Origin: Planctomycetota bacterium
GTDB taxonomy: Bacteria; Planctomycetota; PUPC01; JACPCR01
DNA length: 9,833 nt
Assembly (NCBI GenBank): GCA_030740295.1
Contig: JASLXP010000243.1
Location: forward strand, 1 to 9,833
Reading direction: 5' to 3'
Shown piece after piece: positions 1 to 9,833 of the stretch. The notes beneath the pieces were generated by a model, which was not told the DNA's origin, ran no database searches, and saw nothing but the letters and a program-made list of their open reading frames with translations. Position 1 is the stretch's first letter. Each line of letters starts with the position of its first letter. The position numbers were made by a program, and so were the translations under genes.

Positions 1-1
1 C

Positions 2-3000
2 CGCTTCAGCACCAACACCTTCCCGAGCTGGGATCGTTCGCAGCCTTTCCGCTATCTCATCCATAACGGCGAAATCAATACCCTCCGCGGTAACGAAAAC
101 TGGATGGTCGCCCGCCAGTCACTTTTTGAATCGGATGAATACGGCGATGACATCAAGAAACTCTTTCCGATTATCCAGCCGGACGGCAGCGACTCCGCCA
201 AGTTTGACAACGCGCTCGAATTCTACGCGCTCACCGGCCGCGACCTCGAGCACGCAATGACGATGATGATCCCCGAGCCGTGGGAAAAGCACGAAGACAT
301 GCACCCGGACAAGCATGCCTTTTACGAATACCACTCCTGTCTCCAGGAACCGTGGGACGGCCCCGCATCGATCGCGTTCACCGACGGATTCAAGGTCGGC
401 GCTGTGCTCGACCGCAATGGCCTCCGACCGTCGCGCTATTACGTTACCAAAGATGATTTCGTCATCATGGGATCGGAGGTCGGAGTTCTGGATATCGAGC
501 CCGAGCGTGTGGCCGTCAAGGGACGCCTGCAGCCCGGTAAGATGTTCCTCGTAGATACTACGGAAGGTCGCATCATTGCAGATGAAGAGCTCAAGCTGAA
601 GTACGCCCAGGCCGCGCCCTACCAGGATTGGCTCAATAAACATCTCGTGCACTTCAACGACTTGCCGGAAGTTGAAGACATCGAGCCGGAAATCAGCCAC
701 GCCGACGCGCTCGACCGCCAGTTTGCCTTTGGTTACAGCTACGAAGACCTGCGCGTCAACATCGGCCCAATGGCCATCAACCAGATTCAGCCCATCGGAT
801 CGATGGGCACGGACACGCCGCTTGCCGTCCTCTCCGACAAGCCGCAGCTCCTCTACAATTATTTCAAACAGCTCTTCGCCCAAGTCACCAACCCGCCCAT
901 CGATCCGATTCGTGAAGAGCTGATCACGTCGACCGAAACCACCCTCGGTCCCGAGCGCAATCTGCTCATAGCCGAGCCGGAGAGCTGCCAGCAGATTCGG
1001 CTCGACATTCCGATCCTCAAGAATTCGGAACTGCAGAAGATCAGAAATCTCGACCATCCGTCATTCAAGGTGTGCGCCCTCGACATCCTCTACAGGGTCA
1101 ACGAAGGTCGTGAAGGGCTCGAATCCGCGCTCGATACGCTCTTCGCCGCGGCCGACCGTGCCATCGATGACGGCACGAACATCATCATTCTCTCCGACCG
1201 CAGTTTCGATAAAGAGAACGCGCCCATCCCCGCGCTGCTTGCCATGTCCGGCCTGCACCACCACCTGATTCGTGAAGGCACGCGCACCCGCGTCGGCCTC
1301 GTGCTCGAGTCCGGTGAACCACGCGAGGTGCATCACTTCTGCGTCCTGATCGGTTACGGCGCACAGGCCATCAATCCTTACATGGCCTACGAATGTCTCT
1401 CCGACATGATCAGGGAAGGTATGGTCACGGGCATCGATTATCACAAGGCGGTGTACGGATACATCAAGGCTTGCGTCAAGGGCATCGTCAAGGTCATGGC
1501 CAAGATGGGGATCTCGACCGTCGCCTCTTACCGCGGCGCGCAGATTTTCGAGAACGTCGGATTTGGTCCTGAGCTCGTCGATAAGTATTTCACCTGGACA
1601 CCGTCCCGCGTCGGCGGCATCGGACTCGACCAGGTGGCCGCGGAATCCAGACGCCAGCACGATAAGGCGTTCCCGGAACGCGAATCGAATGGCAGCACGC
1701 TGCCGGTGCTTGGCCAGTATCAGTTTCGAAGCGGAGGAGAAAAGCATCTCTTCAATCCGCAGACGATTCACCTGCTCCAGAAGGCTGCCCGGCTGAACGA
1801 CTTCGAGGTATTCAAAGAATACACCGGGAGAATTAACGATCAGTCAAAGGAGATGGCGACCTTGCGAGGGCTGCTTGAGTTCAAGTTTGACGAAGGCACA
1901 CCGATTCCAATCGAGGAAGTCGAGCCCGCGTCGGAAATCGTGAAGCGTTTCAAGACCGGCGCAATGTCTTACGGCTCCATCAGCCTCGAGGCCCACGAGA
2001 CTCTGGCCATCGCCATGAACCGGATCGGCGGCAAGAGCAACACCGGCGAAGGCGGCGAAGACGTGCGCCGGTTCGAACCGCTCCCCAACGGCGACTCGAG
2101 GAACAGCGCCATCAAGCAGGTCGCATCCGGACGTTTCGGCGTCACCAGCGAATACCTCACTCAATCGAAAGAGATCCAGATCAAAATGGCCCAGGGCGCA
2201 AAGCCCGGCGAAGGAGGCGAGCTCCCCGGCCGCAAGGTCTATCCGTGGATCGCAAAGGTGCGTCTGTCAACGCCCGGCGTGGGGCTCATCTCACCTCCGC
2301 CCCACCACGACATCTATTCCATCGAAGACCTCGCCCAGCTCATCCACGATTTGAAGAACGCAAACCACCACGCCCGCATCAACGTCAAGCTCGTCTCCGA
2401 GGTCGGCGTCGGCACCATTGCCGCCGGCGTCGCCAAGGGCAAGGCGGACGTAGTCCTTATCAGCGGGCACGACGGTGGAACCGGAGCTTCTCCGCAGACC
2501 AGTATCAAGCACGCCGGCCTGCCGTGGGAACTCGGCGTCGCCGAAACCCACCAAACCCTCGTCCTTAACGACCTCCGCAGCCGCATCATCGTCGAGACCG
2601 ATGGGCAACTGAAGACCGGCAAGGACGTGGTCATGGCCGCTATCCTCGGCGCAGACGAATACGGCTTCGCCACCACCGGTCTGGTCTCCATGGGCTGCAT
2701 CATGATGCGCGTCTGCCACCTCGATACCTGCCCGGTCGGCATCGCCACGCAGAATCCGGAACTGCGAAAGAAGTTCATGGGCAAGCCGGAATACATCGTC
2801 AACTTCCTCACCTTCATCGCCGAAGAAATGCGCGAAATCATGGCCGGGCTCGGCTTCCGCACTGTCAACGAAATGATCGGTCGCGTGGACAAGCTCGAGA
2901 CCCGCAAGGCCATCGACCACTGGAAAGCCAAGGGCCTCGACTACTCCGAGATCCTCCATTACCCGGAGGCCCCGCCGACCGTCGGGCGCTACCGCCAAAT

Positions 3001-3904
3001 CGATCAGGATCACGGGCTCGAAAACTCCCTCGACAACCAGCAGCTCCTCGACCTCGCCGAGCCCGCGCTCGAAAACGGCGAAAAGGTCCACGCCACCGTC
3101 GACATCAGAAACATCAACCGCGTCGTCGGCACCATCACCGGAAGCGAGCTCACTCGCCAGCACGGCCGCGAAGGCCTGCCCGAAGATACAGTGCACTTCC
3201 ACTTCCAGGGCTCAGCCGGTCAAAGTTTTGCCGCATTCACGCCCTCGGGCATGACCATGGAGCTCGAAGGCGACGCTAACGATTACTTCGGCAAGGGCCT
3301 AAGCGGCTCAAAGGTCATCTGCTACCCGCCGGAGGGCTCGACCTTCAAGCCGGAAGAGAACATCATCATCGGCAACGTCGCCTTTTACGGCGCCACCAGC
3401 GGCGAGGCATACATCCGCGGCGTCGCCGGCGAGCGCTTCTGCGTCCGCAACTCCGGCGTCCGCGCAGTCATCGAAGGCGTCGGTGACCACGGTTGTGAGT
3501 ACATGACCGGCGGCCGCGCGGTGATCCTCGGCAAGACCGGCCGCAACTTCGCCGCCGGCATGTCAGGAGGCATGGCGTACGTGCTCGATGAAGACGGCAC
3601 CTTCGAGAATCACTGCAATCCTGAAACGGTCGACCTCGAGCCGCTGGAAAATGACGAAGACATCGACGAGGTCAAACAGATGATCCACCGGCACGCGGAA
3701 TACACCAAGTCCGACCAGGCATGGCACATCCTCGCGGACTGGGACGAATACGTGAAGAAAATCGTGAAGGTATTTCCAAAGGACTACAAACGCATGCTCG
3801 AGCAAATCTCGAAAGCCGAGCAGGAGGGCCTGAGCGGCGACGACGCGCTCATGGCCGCATTCGAAGCGAATAAGAATGATCTGGCCCGCGTGAGTGGGAA
3901 TTAG
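2..3904 (+). CDS. gltB: Glutamate synthase (NADPH) large subunit GltB, 5' end outside window
   Basis: Large (alpha) subunit of cytoplasmic glutamate synthase. It hydrolyses glutamine in an N-terminal amidotransferase domain and passes the ammonia through a tunnel to an FMN/3Fe-4S synthase domain, where 2-oxoglutarate is reductively aminated to glutamate. The reading frame is open from base 2, so the gene starts upstream; 1300 residues are visible against about 1500 for the family, so roughly 200 are missing, including the catalytic N-terminal Cys. Visible residues 1-200 are the rest of the glutaminase domain (FSTNTFPSW, then [11 protein letters not shown]). The central domain runs to about 545. 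The FMN-binding synthase domain is about 595-965, with GAMSYGSIS near 653, [12 protein letters not shown], and [12 protein letters not shown]. Cys899, Cys905 and Cys910 form the C-x5-C-x4-C ligand set of the 3Fe-4S cluster. The C-terminal glycine-rich beta-helix (GXGXG) domain is about 1025-1230. The first ATG inside the window (base 104) is internal, not the start. gltD follows, which points to the NADPH-dependent rather than the ferredoxin enzyme. Codon use is strongly GC-ending, as expected for a highly expressed gene. Confidence 0.98.
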   Translation, partial: RFSTNTFPSWDRSQPFRYLIHNGEINTLRGNENWMVARQSLFESDEYGDDIKKLFPIIQPDGSDSAKFDNALEFYALTGRDLEHAMTMMIPEPWEKHEDMHPDKHAFYEYHSCLQEPWDGPASIAFTDGFKVGAVLDRNGLRPSRYYVTKDDFVIMGSEVGVLDIEPERVAVKGRLQPGKMFLVDTTEGRIIADEELKLKYAQAAPYQDWLNKHLVHFNDLPEVEDIEPEISHADALDRQFAFGYSYEDLRVNIGPMAINQIQPIGSMGTDTPLAVLSDKPQLLYNYFKQLFAQVTNPPIDPIREELITSTETTLGPERNLLIAEPESCQQIRLDIPILKNSELQKIRNLDHPSFKVCALDILYRVNEGREGLESALDTLFAAADRAIDDGTNIIILSDRSFDKENAPIPALLAMSGLHHHLIREGTRTRVGLVLESGEPREVHHFCVLIGYGAQAINPYMAYECLSDMIREGMVTGIDYHKAVYGYIKACVKGIVKVMAKMGISTVASYRGAQIFENVGFGPELVDKYFTWTPSRVGGIGLDQVAAESRRQHDKAFPERESNGSTLPVLGQYQFRSGGEKHLFNPQTIHLLQKAARLNDFEVFKEYTGRINDQSKEMATLRGLLEFKFDEGTPIPIEEVEPASEIVKRFKTGAMSYGSISLEAHETLAIAMNRIGGKSNTGEGGEDVRRFEPLPNGDSRNSAIKQVASGRFGVTSEYLTQSKEIQIKMAQGAKPGEGGELPGRKVYPWIAKVRLSTPGVGLISPPPHHDIYSIEDLAQLIHDLKNANHHARINVKLVSEVGVGTIAAGVAKGKADVVLISGHDGGTGASPQTSIKHAGLPWELGVAETHQTLVLNDLRSRIIVETDGQLKTGKDVVMAAILGADEYGFATTGLVSMGCIMMRVCHLDTCPVGIATQNPELRKKFMGKPEYIVNFLTFIAEEMREIMAGLGFRTVNEMIGRVDKLETRKAIDHWKAKGLDYSEILHYPEAPPTVGRYRQIDQDHGLENSLDNQQLLDLAEPALENGEKVHATVDIRNINRVVGTITGSELTRQHGREGLPEDTVHFHFQGSAGQSFAAFTPSGMTMELEGDANDYFGKGLSGSKVICYPPEGSTFKPEENIIIGNVAFYGATSGEAYIRGVAGERFCVRNSGVRAVIEGVGDHGCEYMTGGRAVILGKTGRNFAAGMSGGMAYVLDEDGTFENHCNPETVDLEPLENDEDIDEVKQMIHRHAEYTKSDQAWHILADWDEYVKKIVKVFPKDYKRMLEQISKAEQEGLSGDDALMAAFEANKNDLARVSGN

Positions 3905-3978
3905 CCAATCCATGGGAAAAGAAACTCTTACGGATTCAGCCAGCCCCGGCGCGGAGGGTCGAAAGCAAAGCATCATCG

Positions 3979-3984
3979 AAGGAG
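3979..3984 (+). promoter_or_regulatory. Ribosome binding site of gltD
   Basis: AAGGAG lies six bases before the ATG at 3991. It supports that start over the short upstream ATG at 3912, which is in another frame, and shows that gltD has its own initiation signal. Confidence 0.8.
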
Positions 3985-3990
3985 CAACTA

Positions 3991-5472
3991 ATGGGTAAAC
4001 CCACCGGATTTATGGAATGGACTCGGGAACTCCCCACCGACCGCGACCCCATCGAGCGCGTGAAGGACTGGGATGAATTCCATGAGCATTTCCCTGTCGT
4101 GAGACTTCAGGAACAGGGCGGTCGCTGCATGGACTGCGGCGTGCCGTTCTGTCACACGGGAGAACTGATCGGAGGCATGGCCGCAGGCTGCCCCATCAAC
4201 AATCTGATCCCTGAGTGGAACGACCTCGTTTACAGGGGCCTTTGGCGCGAGGCCCTCGAACGCCTCCATAGAACGAACAACTTCCCCGAATTCACGGGCC
4301 GCGTCTGCCCGGCCCCGTGCGAAGGTTCATGCGTGCTCGGAATGCTCGAGCCGGCCGTCACGATCAAGAACAACGAATGCAGCATCGTGGACAAAGGCTG
4401 GGATGAAGGCTGGATCGCTTCAGAGCAGCCGCAGAAACGCACTGGCAAGAAAGTCGCCATCATCGGTTCAGGTCCGTCCGGTCTCAGTTGCGCGATGCAG
4501 CTCAACCGCGCTGGCCACGAGGTCACGGTCTACGAACGCGACGATCGCCCGGGCGGGCTGCTCATGTACGGAATTCCGAACATGAAGCTCGAAAAGTGGC
4601 GCGTCCTCCGCCGCATCAAGCAGATGGAAGATGAAGGTGTCAGGTTCATCACCAACACCCACGTTGGCATCGATATCCAAGCCACCGAAATCCATGAGCA
4701 AAACGACGCGGTCGCGGTCTGCACCGGCGCCACCAAGCCGAGAGACCTGCCTATCGAAGGCCGCGAATTCGGAGGCATCCATTTCGCCATGGATTTCCTG
4801 CGGGCCAATACCCGCAGCCTCCTCAACTCCAGGCACGAGGATGGCAACTTCATCTCTGCTGCGGGCAAAAACGTCATTGTCATCGGCGGCGGCGACACCG
4901 GCACTGATTGCGTTGGCACGTCCATACGCCACGGCTGCGAGACGCTCTGCCAGTTCGAGATCCTGCCGCGCCCCCCCGACGAAAGAGCGGACAACAATCC
5001 GTGGCCGGAATGGCCGAAGATTTATCGGCTCGATTACGGACAGGAAGAGGCCAAGGCCCGCTTCGGTGACGACCCGCGCACGTACCTCATCATGACCCAG
5101 AAGTTCGTCGCCGATGAAGACGGCAACGTTAACGAGCTCCACACCGTCGACATTGAGTGGGACTTCAGCAGCGGCCGCCCGACGCCAAAGCCCATCGAAG
5201 GCACTGAAAGAGTCTGGCCCGCAGAGCTAGTCCTCCTCGCCATGGGCTTCCTCGGCCCGGAAGACGCGGTTATCGAGCAGCTCGATATCGAGCGCGACGA
5301 ACGCTCCAACGCCAAAGCCGAGCACGAGAAATACTACACATCAGTCGAAGGCATCTTCGCGGCAGGCGATTGCCGACGCGGTCAGTCCCTCGTCGTCTGG
5401 GCCATCAACGAAGGCCGCGGGTGCGCGAGGGAGGTCGACCGCTGGCTGATGGGGCAGACCGATCTGCCGTAG
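3991..5472 (+). CDS. gltD: Glutamate synthase (NADPH) small subunit GltD
   Basis: Small (beta) subunit of NADPH glutamate synthase, 493 residues, the usual length. It takes electrons from NADPH through FAD and hands them through 4Fe-4S clusters to the GltB FMN. The N-terminal ferredoxin-like region carries two cysteine sets: Cys46, 49, 54 and 67, and Cys106, 110, 114 and 130 (CPAPCEGSC plus a later Cys). The FAD-binding Rossmann motif GSGPSG is at 159-164, followed by [15 protein letters not shown]. The NADPH-binding motif GGGDTG is at 299-304. The C-terminal FAD motif [19 protein letters not shown] starts near 454. The start is fixed by the conserved MGKPTGF opening and by a well-placed AAGGAG. 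It lies 86 bases after gltB on the same strand, with no convincing terminator between, so I infer a gltBD operon. All expected cofactor residues are present and nothing suggests decay. Confidence 0.98.
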   Translation: MGKPTGFMEWTRELPTDRDPIERVKDWDEFHEHFPVVRLQEQGGRCMDCGVPFCHTGELIGGMAAGCPINNLIPEWNDLVYRGLWREALERLHRTNNFPEFTGRVCPAPCEGSCVLGMLEPAVTIKNNECSIVDKGWDEGWIASEQPQKRTGKKVAIIGSGPSGLSCAMQLNRAGHEVTVYERDDRPGGLLMYGIPNMKLEKWRVLRRIKQMEDEGVRFITNTHVGIDIQATEIHEQNDAVAVCTGATKPRDLPIEGREFGGIHFAMDFLRANTRSLLNSRHEDGNFISAAGKNVIVIGGGDTGTDCVGTSIRHGCETLCQFEILPRPPDERADNNPWPEWPKIYRLDYGQEEAKARFGDDPRTYLIMTQKFVADEDGNVNELHTVDIEWDFSSGRPTPKPIEGTERVWPAELVLLAMGFLGPEDAVIEQLDIERDERSNAKAEHEKYYTSVEGIFAAGDCRRGQSLVVWAINEGRGCAREVDRWLMGQTDLP

Positions 5473-5520
5473 TGCGTCCAGGGATCGAACTTGCTGAGAA
5501 ACACAGTAGTAGAGATCCGA

Positions 5521-5543
5521 AGAGACAGCTCTCTCAACTTTTT
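5521..5543 (+). terminator. Weak hairpin plus T-tract after gltBD
   Basis: AGAGA (5521-5525) pairs with TCTCT (5530-5534) around a four-base CAGC loop. Four bases (CAAC) follow, then five T at 5539-5543. It sits about 50 bases past the gltD stop in the convergent gap, where a terminator is expected. The stem is only five pairs with two G-C, so it is weak as an intrinsic terminator and could be chance. Confidence 0.3.
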
Positions 5544-5562
5544 CAGTTCGCACGGCCACTGA

Positions 5563-5594
5563 GTGTCCCGTACGGGCGAACGAGCGACGGGCAC
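5563..5594. repeat. Imperfect inverted repeat between convergent gltD and ligase genes
   Basis: GTG-T-CCCGT (5563-5571) can pair with ACGGG-CAC (5587-5594): eight pairs with one bulged T and a 15-base loop. A perfect ten-base palindrome CCCGTACGGG (5567-5576) competes inside it. It sits just past the ligase stop. No T-run follows it on either strand, so it is not a classical intrinsic terminator; it may act as a bidirectional 3'-end structure or have no role. Confidence 0.3.
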
Positions 5595-5610
5595 GCAATC
5601 AGACTCGCAT

Positions 5611-7755
<2,145 letters not shown>

Positions 7756-7830
7756 TTATCTGAAGAGGTCAGTAATGTGAAGAGCAGAATAAGGGTTACA
7801 CCGCCCGAGCCTGCCAACCTGCGAGATGCC

Positions 7831-8676
7831 CTACCTCCTGTGCAATGCCGCGTGTCCCGGGAAATCCTTGTGGTATCGCTTGAGCAGTTTCGGCACATCG
7901 TTCGGCACAAAATAGAATTTCCCGCGGATCTCTTTGGTTTCCCCTGGCTTCAGACCGCCAATCCTGAAATCGCTGTGCAGGCAGGTAATCACGCCCTGGA
8001 AGAGTTCCTGGTATGGTTCGAACGCTGTGGCATAGATCATTCTGTCGTCCGCGCTGAAGCAACCGATGAGGCCGTTTGACGGGACATCCGGATGCTGCGG
8101 ACGGGGGTTCACATCGTCCGGCTTCACCCCGGGCGCACGCCATACCTGGCCGGGGATGTACCGCGCCTTCGTTGCCCATTTCTTCGTCGGCATGAGAGAA
8201 AGCTCTCCATCCAGAAAAACGAAGGACTTCTTCAGATACTCGTATGTTCTCGAATTCTTCGGATCGCCAAGCCCGGTGAAGGCGCCCACCCTCACGCACG
8301 GCTGTGCCCAGTGCGCCTCAGATGTTTTCGGGGTCGGGTTGGTGGCGGTGATCTTAAAATCGACCTCGTCATGGCTCGCGGTGATCATGTGAGAAACCAC
8401 AACCCCGTCTTTCAGCGTGCAGGAGAGCTTGAGCGATGTGCCATCATCGGCCTGTTCCACCAACTTCGTTGAATGCCCGACCACCGTGTGCTTTCCCCAG
8501 TCTGTCGCGTGCGAACTGGGCCGGCAATATGCCTCGATGTAGAGCACCTTCATTTCCTTGCCCGGGAGATGATCGCCCGAAATGGTCAGAATGTTTCGTT
8601 TCCATGACAGTTGCAGCGGCTCAGGGTCCTCAGCGTGAAGCGTTGCGAAGAGCAATGGAATAAACAAAGTAGGCAT
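7831..8676 (-). CDS. Secreted protein of unknown function, conserved type
   Basis: A 281-residue protein that I do not recognise as any characterised enzyme. It begins with a short signal-peptide-like stretch (hydrophobic residues 4-13, probable cleavage after Ala15 in LHA|EDP), though without the usual positive n-region. The rest looks beta-rich and soluble, with no further membrane segment. Features that look conserved include LTISGDHLPGKEMKVLYIEA (30-49) with Cys51 just after, SEAHWAQPCVRVG (119-131), NPRP and PSNGLIGCFSAD (190-210), and FEPYQELFQGVITCLHSDFR (219-238). The C-terminal GGLKPGETKEIRGKFYFVP resembles the closing strand of beta-sandwich domains. From memory, similar proteins occur as hypothetical secreted proteins in Planctomycetes and relatives; this was not searched. 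The start is supported by GAGGGG six bases before the ATG, and an in-frame stop lies just upstream. It is transcribed toward the ligase, ending 135 bases before the ligase coding region, and divergently from the cupin gene. Confidence 0.85.
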   Translation of the reverse strand: MPTLFIPLLFATLHAEDPEPLQLSWKRNILTISGDHLPGKEMKVLYIEAYCRPSSHATDWGKHTVVGHSTKLVEQADDGTSLKLSCTLKDGVVVSHMITASHDEVDFKITATNPTPKTSEAHWAQPCVRVGAFTGLGDPKNSRTYEYLKKSFVFLDGELSLMPTKKWATKARYIPGQVWRAPGVKPDDVNPRPQHPDVPSNGLIGCFSADDRMIYATAFEPYQELFQGVITCLHSDFRIGGLKPGETKEIRGKFYFVPNDVPKLLKRYHKDFPGHAALHRR

Positions 8677-8682
8677 TGAATT

Positions 8683-8688
8683 CCCCTC
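8683..8688 (-). promoter_or_regulatory. Ribosome binding site of the secreted unknown protein
   Basis: GAGGGG on the minus strand lies six bases before the ATG at 8676. It supports this start, which is also the first usual start codon after the upstream in-frame stop at 8710-8712. Confidence 0.6.
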
Positions 8689-8694
8689 ATGCGT

Positions 8695-8708
8695 GGAATA
8701 CAGATTCC
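8695..8708. repeat. Small inverted repeat in the divergent spacer
   Basis: GGAAT and ATTCC form a perfect five-base inverted repeat around ACAG, placed in the 64-base spacer between the divergent starts at 8676 and 8741. Its position would suit an operator serving both directions. Arms of five bases are short enough to arise by chance, and I see no convincing -35/-10 pair beside it. Confidence 0.3.
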
Positions 8709-8740
8709 TTCAGGTCAGGAGCGAACGGAGTTATCAGGGA

Positions 8741-9028
8741 ATGACAGTGCCGTCAATGCCCAACCAGGATGAGGTAAGAGCCGATTGGAATCGGCGCGGC
8801 TTCATTTGTGACCTGTGGACCGATCCGCCCGGGCAGGTCTGGTCCGATTTCGTCCATGCCACCGATGAGATTGTGATGGTGCTGGAGGGCGAGGTGGAGT
8901 TCGAGGTCGCCGGGCAGATATCCACGCCGGCAATTGTCGAAGAGGTGTTTATTCCCGCCGGTGAAAAACATAGCGCGCGGACATCCAACTCAGGGGGATC
9001 GAAATGGCTTTACGGGTATCGGAGATGA
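8741..9028 (+). CDS. Small single-domain cupin protein
   Basis: A 95-residue cytoplasmic protein that is almost entirely one cupin beta-barrel. Motif 1 is degenerate: WSDFVHATDEIVMVLEGEVE keeps His39 and Glu43 followed by the E-G-E turn. Motif 2 is EEVFIPAGEKHSARTSN with PxG at 72-74 and His77. His39, Glu43 and His77 could bind a metal. The substrate cannot be told from sequence; cupins of this size include sugar-binding proteins, dioxygenases and regulators. The ATG at 8741 has GGAG ten bases upstream. Alternatives are ATG 8756, whose MPNQDEVRADW opening looks like the natural start of the fold, and GTG 8693, which lies within the divergent control region and seems least likely. Its 3' end overlaps the next gene, suggesting co-transcription and coupled translation. 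Confidence 0.85.
   Translation: MTVPSMPNQDEVRADWNRRGFICDLWTDPPGQVWSDFVHATDEIVMVLEGEVEFEVAGQISTPAIVEEVFIPAGEKHSARTSNSGGSKWLYGYRR
8992..8997 (+). promoter_or_regulatory. Shine-Dalgarno-like site for the TPR gene inside the cupin gene
   Basis: AGGGGG lies six bases before the ATG at 9004. It argues for that start rather than the ATG at 9025, which overlaps the cupin stop codon as ATGA but has GGAG directly abutting it with no spacer. Confidence 0.45.
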
Positions 9029-9833
9029 GAAGCAGATTTTTGATTGCCATCCTGCTGGCGTTTCCGCTCCATTCGCACGCAGCAGATACCACTGAAGCTG
9101 ACCTGCTCTACAAAGCCGGCAAGTGGAAGGAGGCGGCGGAGGCATACGGAGCCCTGGCCTCAACTCTCAAAGGCGCAGACAAAGTCAACGCTCTTTACCG
9201 CATGGGCCGGTCGATGGGGCGTCTTCAGAAAGCGGAACGACTCAAAGCGATCGGCGTCTTTCGGCAGATTGTCGAGATGAAAGATGCTCCGGCACACCTG
9301 CGGTCCGCTTCGCAGCTTCGCATTGGATATCTGCATCACTACTTCCGGCATGAAGAGGCGGTCGCAGCCCTCAAAAAGGTCGCTGACATCGAAGGGGCCG
9401 ACCCCAGACACATCGCCGAAGCCCTGCTCTACATGGGCTGGAACCTCGGCAGCAGCGGCAAAGACGAAGAATCCATCAAGGCGATGCTGGAGGTCACCAG
9501 GGTGGAGAAGGGCTCACCGCTGCACTCAGCCTCGGCATACCTGAGCATCGGCACCATTCGTGAAAAACAGGGCAAGACCTCCGAAGCGATCGCTGCCTAT
9601 AAGAAAGTGCTCGAACTGAAAGGCATCGGCTGGAAACGAAAGGCCGACGCAAAGGGGCGCATCGAAGAGCTGCAATTCGCGCTGGCAGGCGACATCGGCT
9701 TTTTCATCGATCCTTTCATCTCTCACGTGACTCAGACCACCGCGCGGCTGGCGTGGGTTTCCCTGAAAAAGGCGGGGCTCGGAGAAGTGACTTTGGAAGG
9801 AGGCGACCAGCGGCTAACGCTGAAACCCATGAC
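9004..9833 (+). CDS. Secreted TPR protein with a C-terminal phosphatase-type beta-sandwich start, 3' end outside window
   Basis: An open frame that runs off the right edge; 276 codons are visible. From the ATG at 9004 it opens with a signal peptide: an n-region with several Arg, hydrophobic residues 12-22, and a cleavage site near HSHA|AD (25-28). Alpha-helical TPR-like repeats follow over about 30-225. Typical pieces are YKAGKWKEAAEAY, ALLYMGWNLGSSGKDEESI and AYLSIGTIREKQGKTSEAI, so at least four repeats are likely and the mature protein should act in the periplasm or at the surface. From about 236, DPFISHVTQTTARLAWVS resembles the first strands of the fibronectin-III-like N-terminal domain of purple acid phosphatases and related metallophosphoesterases. 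A catalytic domain may therefore lie beyond the edge; this is inference. The start could instead be ATG 9025, which would overlap the cupin stop as ATGA; the signal peptide survives either way. It overlaps the cupin gene by 25 bases, so the two are probably coupled. Confidence 0.85.
   Translation, partial: MALRVSEMRSRFLIAILLAFPLHSHAADTTEADLLYKAGKWKEAAEAYGALASTLKGADKVNALYRMGRSMGRLQKAERLKAIGVFRQIVEMKDAPAHLRSASQLRIGYLHHYFRHEEAVAALKKVADIEGADPRHIAEALLYMGWNLGSSGKDEESIKAMLEVTRVEKGSPLHSASAYLSIGTIREKQGKTSEAIAAYKKVLELKGIGWKRKADAKGRIEELQFALAGDIGFFIDPFISHVTQTTARLAWVSLKKAGLGEVTLEGGDQRLTLKPM

Noticed and set aside
2291..3202. 303-codon minus-strand frame inside gltB, with others at 119-1057 and 1061-1771
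   Set aside because: These are antisense frames kept open by the strong GC-ending codon bias of gltB. Their translations show no family motif, and the plus strand is clearly GltB throughout.
4468..5142. 224-codon minus-strand frame inside gltD, with 4631-5095 on plus in another frame
   Set aside because: Alternative-frame shadows of gltD, which has intact cofactor motifs along its whole length.
7770..7825. Possible promoter for the ligase (TTGGCA on the minus strand)
   Set aside because: At a 17-19 base spacing the downstream hexamers (CCTTAT, CTTATT, TTATTC) match the -10 consensus poorly; not strong enough to annotate.

Overview
The window looks like a chromosomal stretch of a GC-rich, Gram-negative-type bacterium. 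I infer a member of the Planctomycetes/Verrucomicrobia (PVC) group with moderate confidence. This rests on the style of the GltB/GltD sequences, a secreted protein of unknown function of a type I associate with those phyla, and a secreted TPR protein running into a purple-acid-phosphatase-like region. No rRNA or other marker is present to settle it.

Layout: bases 2-3904 (+) carry most of gltB, the large subunit of glutamate synthase, with its 5' end outside the window. After an 86-base gap comes gltD, the small subunit (3991-5472, +). Together they encode NADPH-dependent GOGAT, the central step of ammonium assimilation: glutamine + 2-oxoglutarate + NADPH gives two glutamate. A 138-base convergent gap follows, with a weak hairpin/T-tract and a second inverted repeat. 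On the minus strand lie a complete NAD+-dependent DNA ligase (ligA type, 5611-7689) and, upstream of it, a secreted protein of unknown function (7831-8676). A 64-base divergent spacer then separates this pair from two plus-strand genes: a small single-domain cupin (8741-9028) and, overlapping its 3' end, a secreted TPR protein whose 3' end lies beyond the window (9004 onwards).

How the genes work together: gltB and gltD clearly form one operon and one enzyme complex. The cupin and TPR genes overlap and are probably translationally coupled. The ligase and the unknown secreted protein are co-directional, 135 bases apart, and may share a transcript, but nothing in the sequence ties their functions together. 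The main oddity is the ligase: it retains the ligase motifs I could check but begins with what reads as a secretion signal, and its codon use differs clearly from gltB. I see no CRISPR array, insertion sequence, tRNA, rRNA or obvious defence system. Most of the window is ordinary housekeeping sequence, and I do not claim a new system here.
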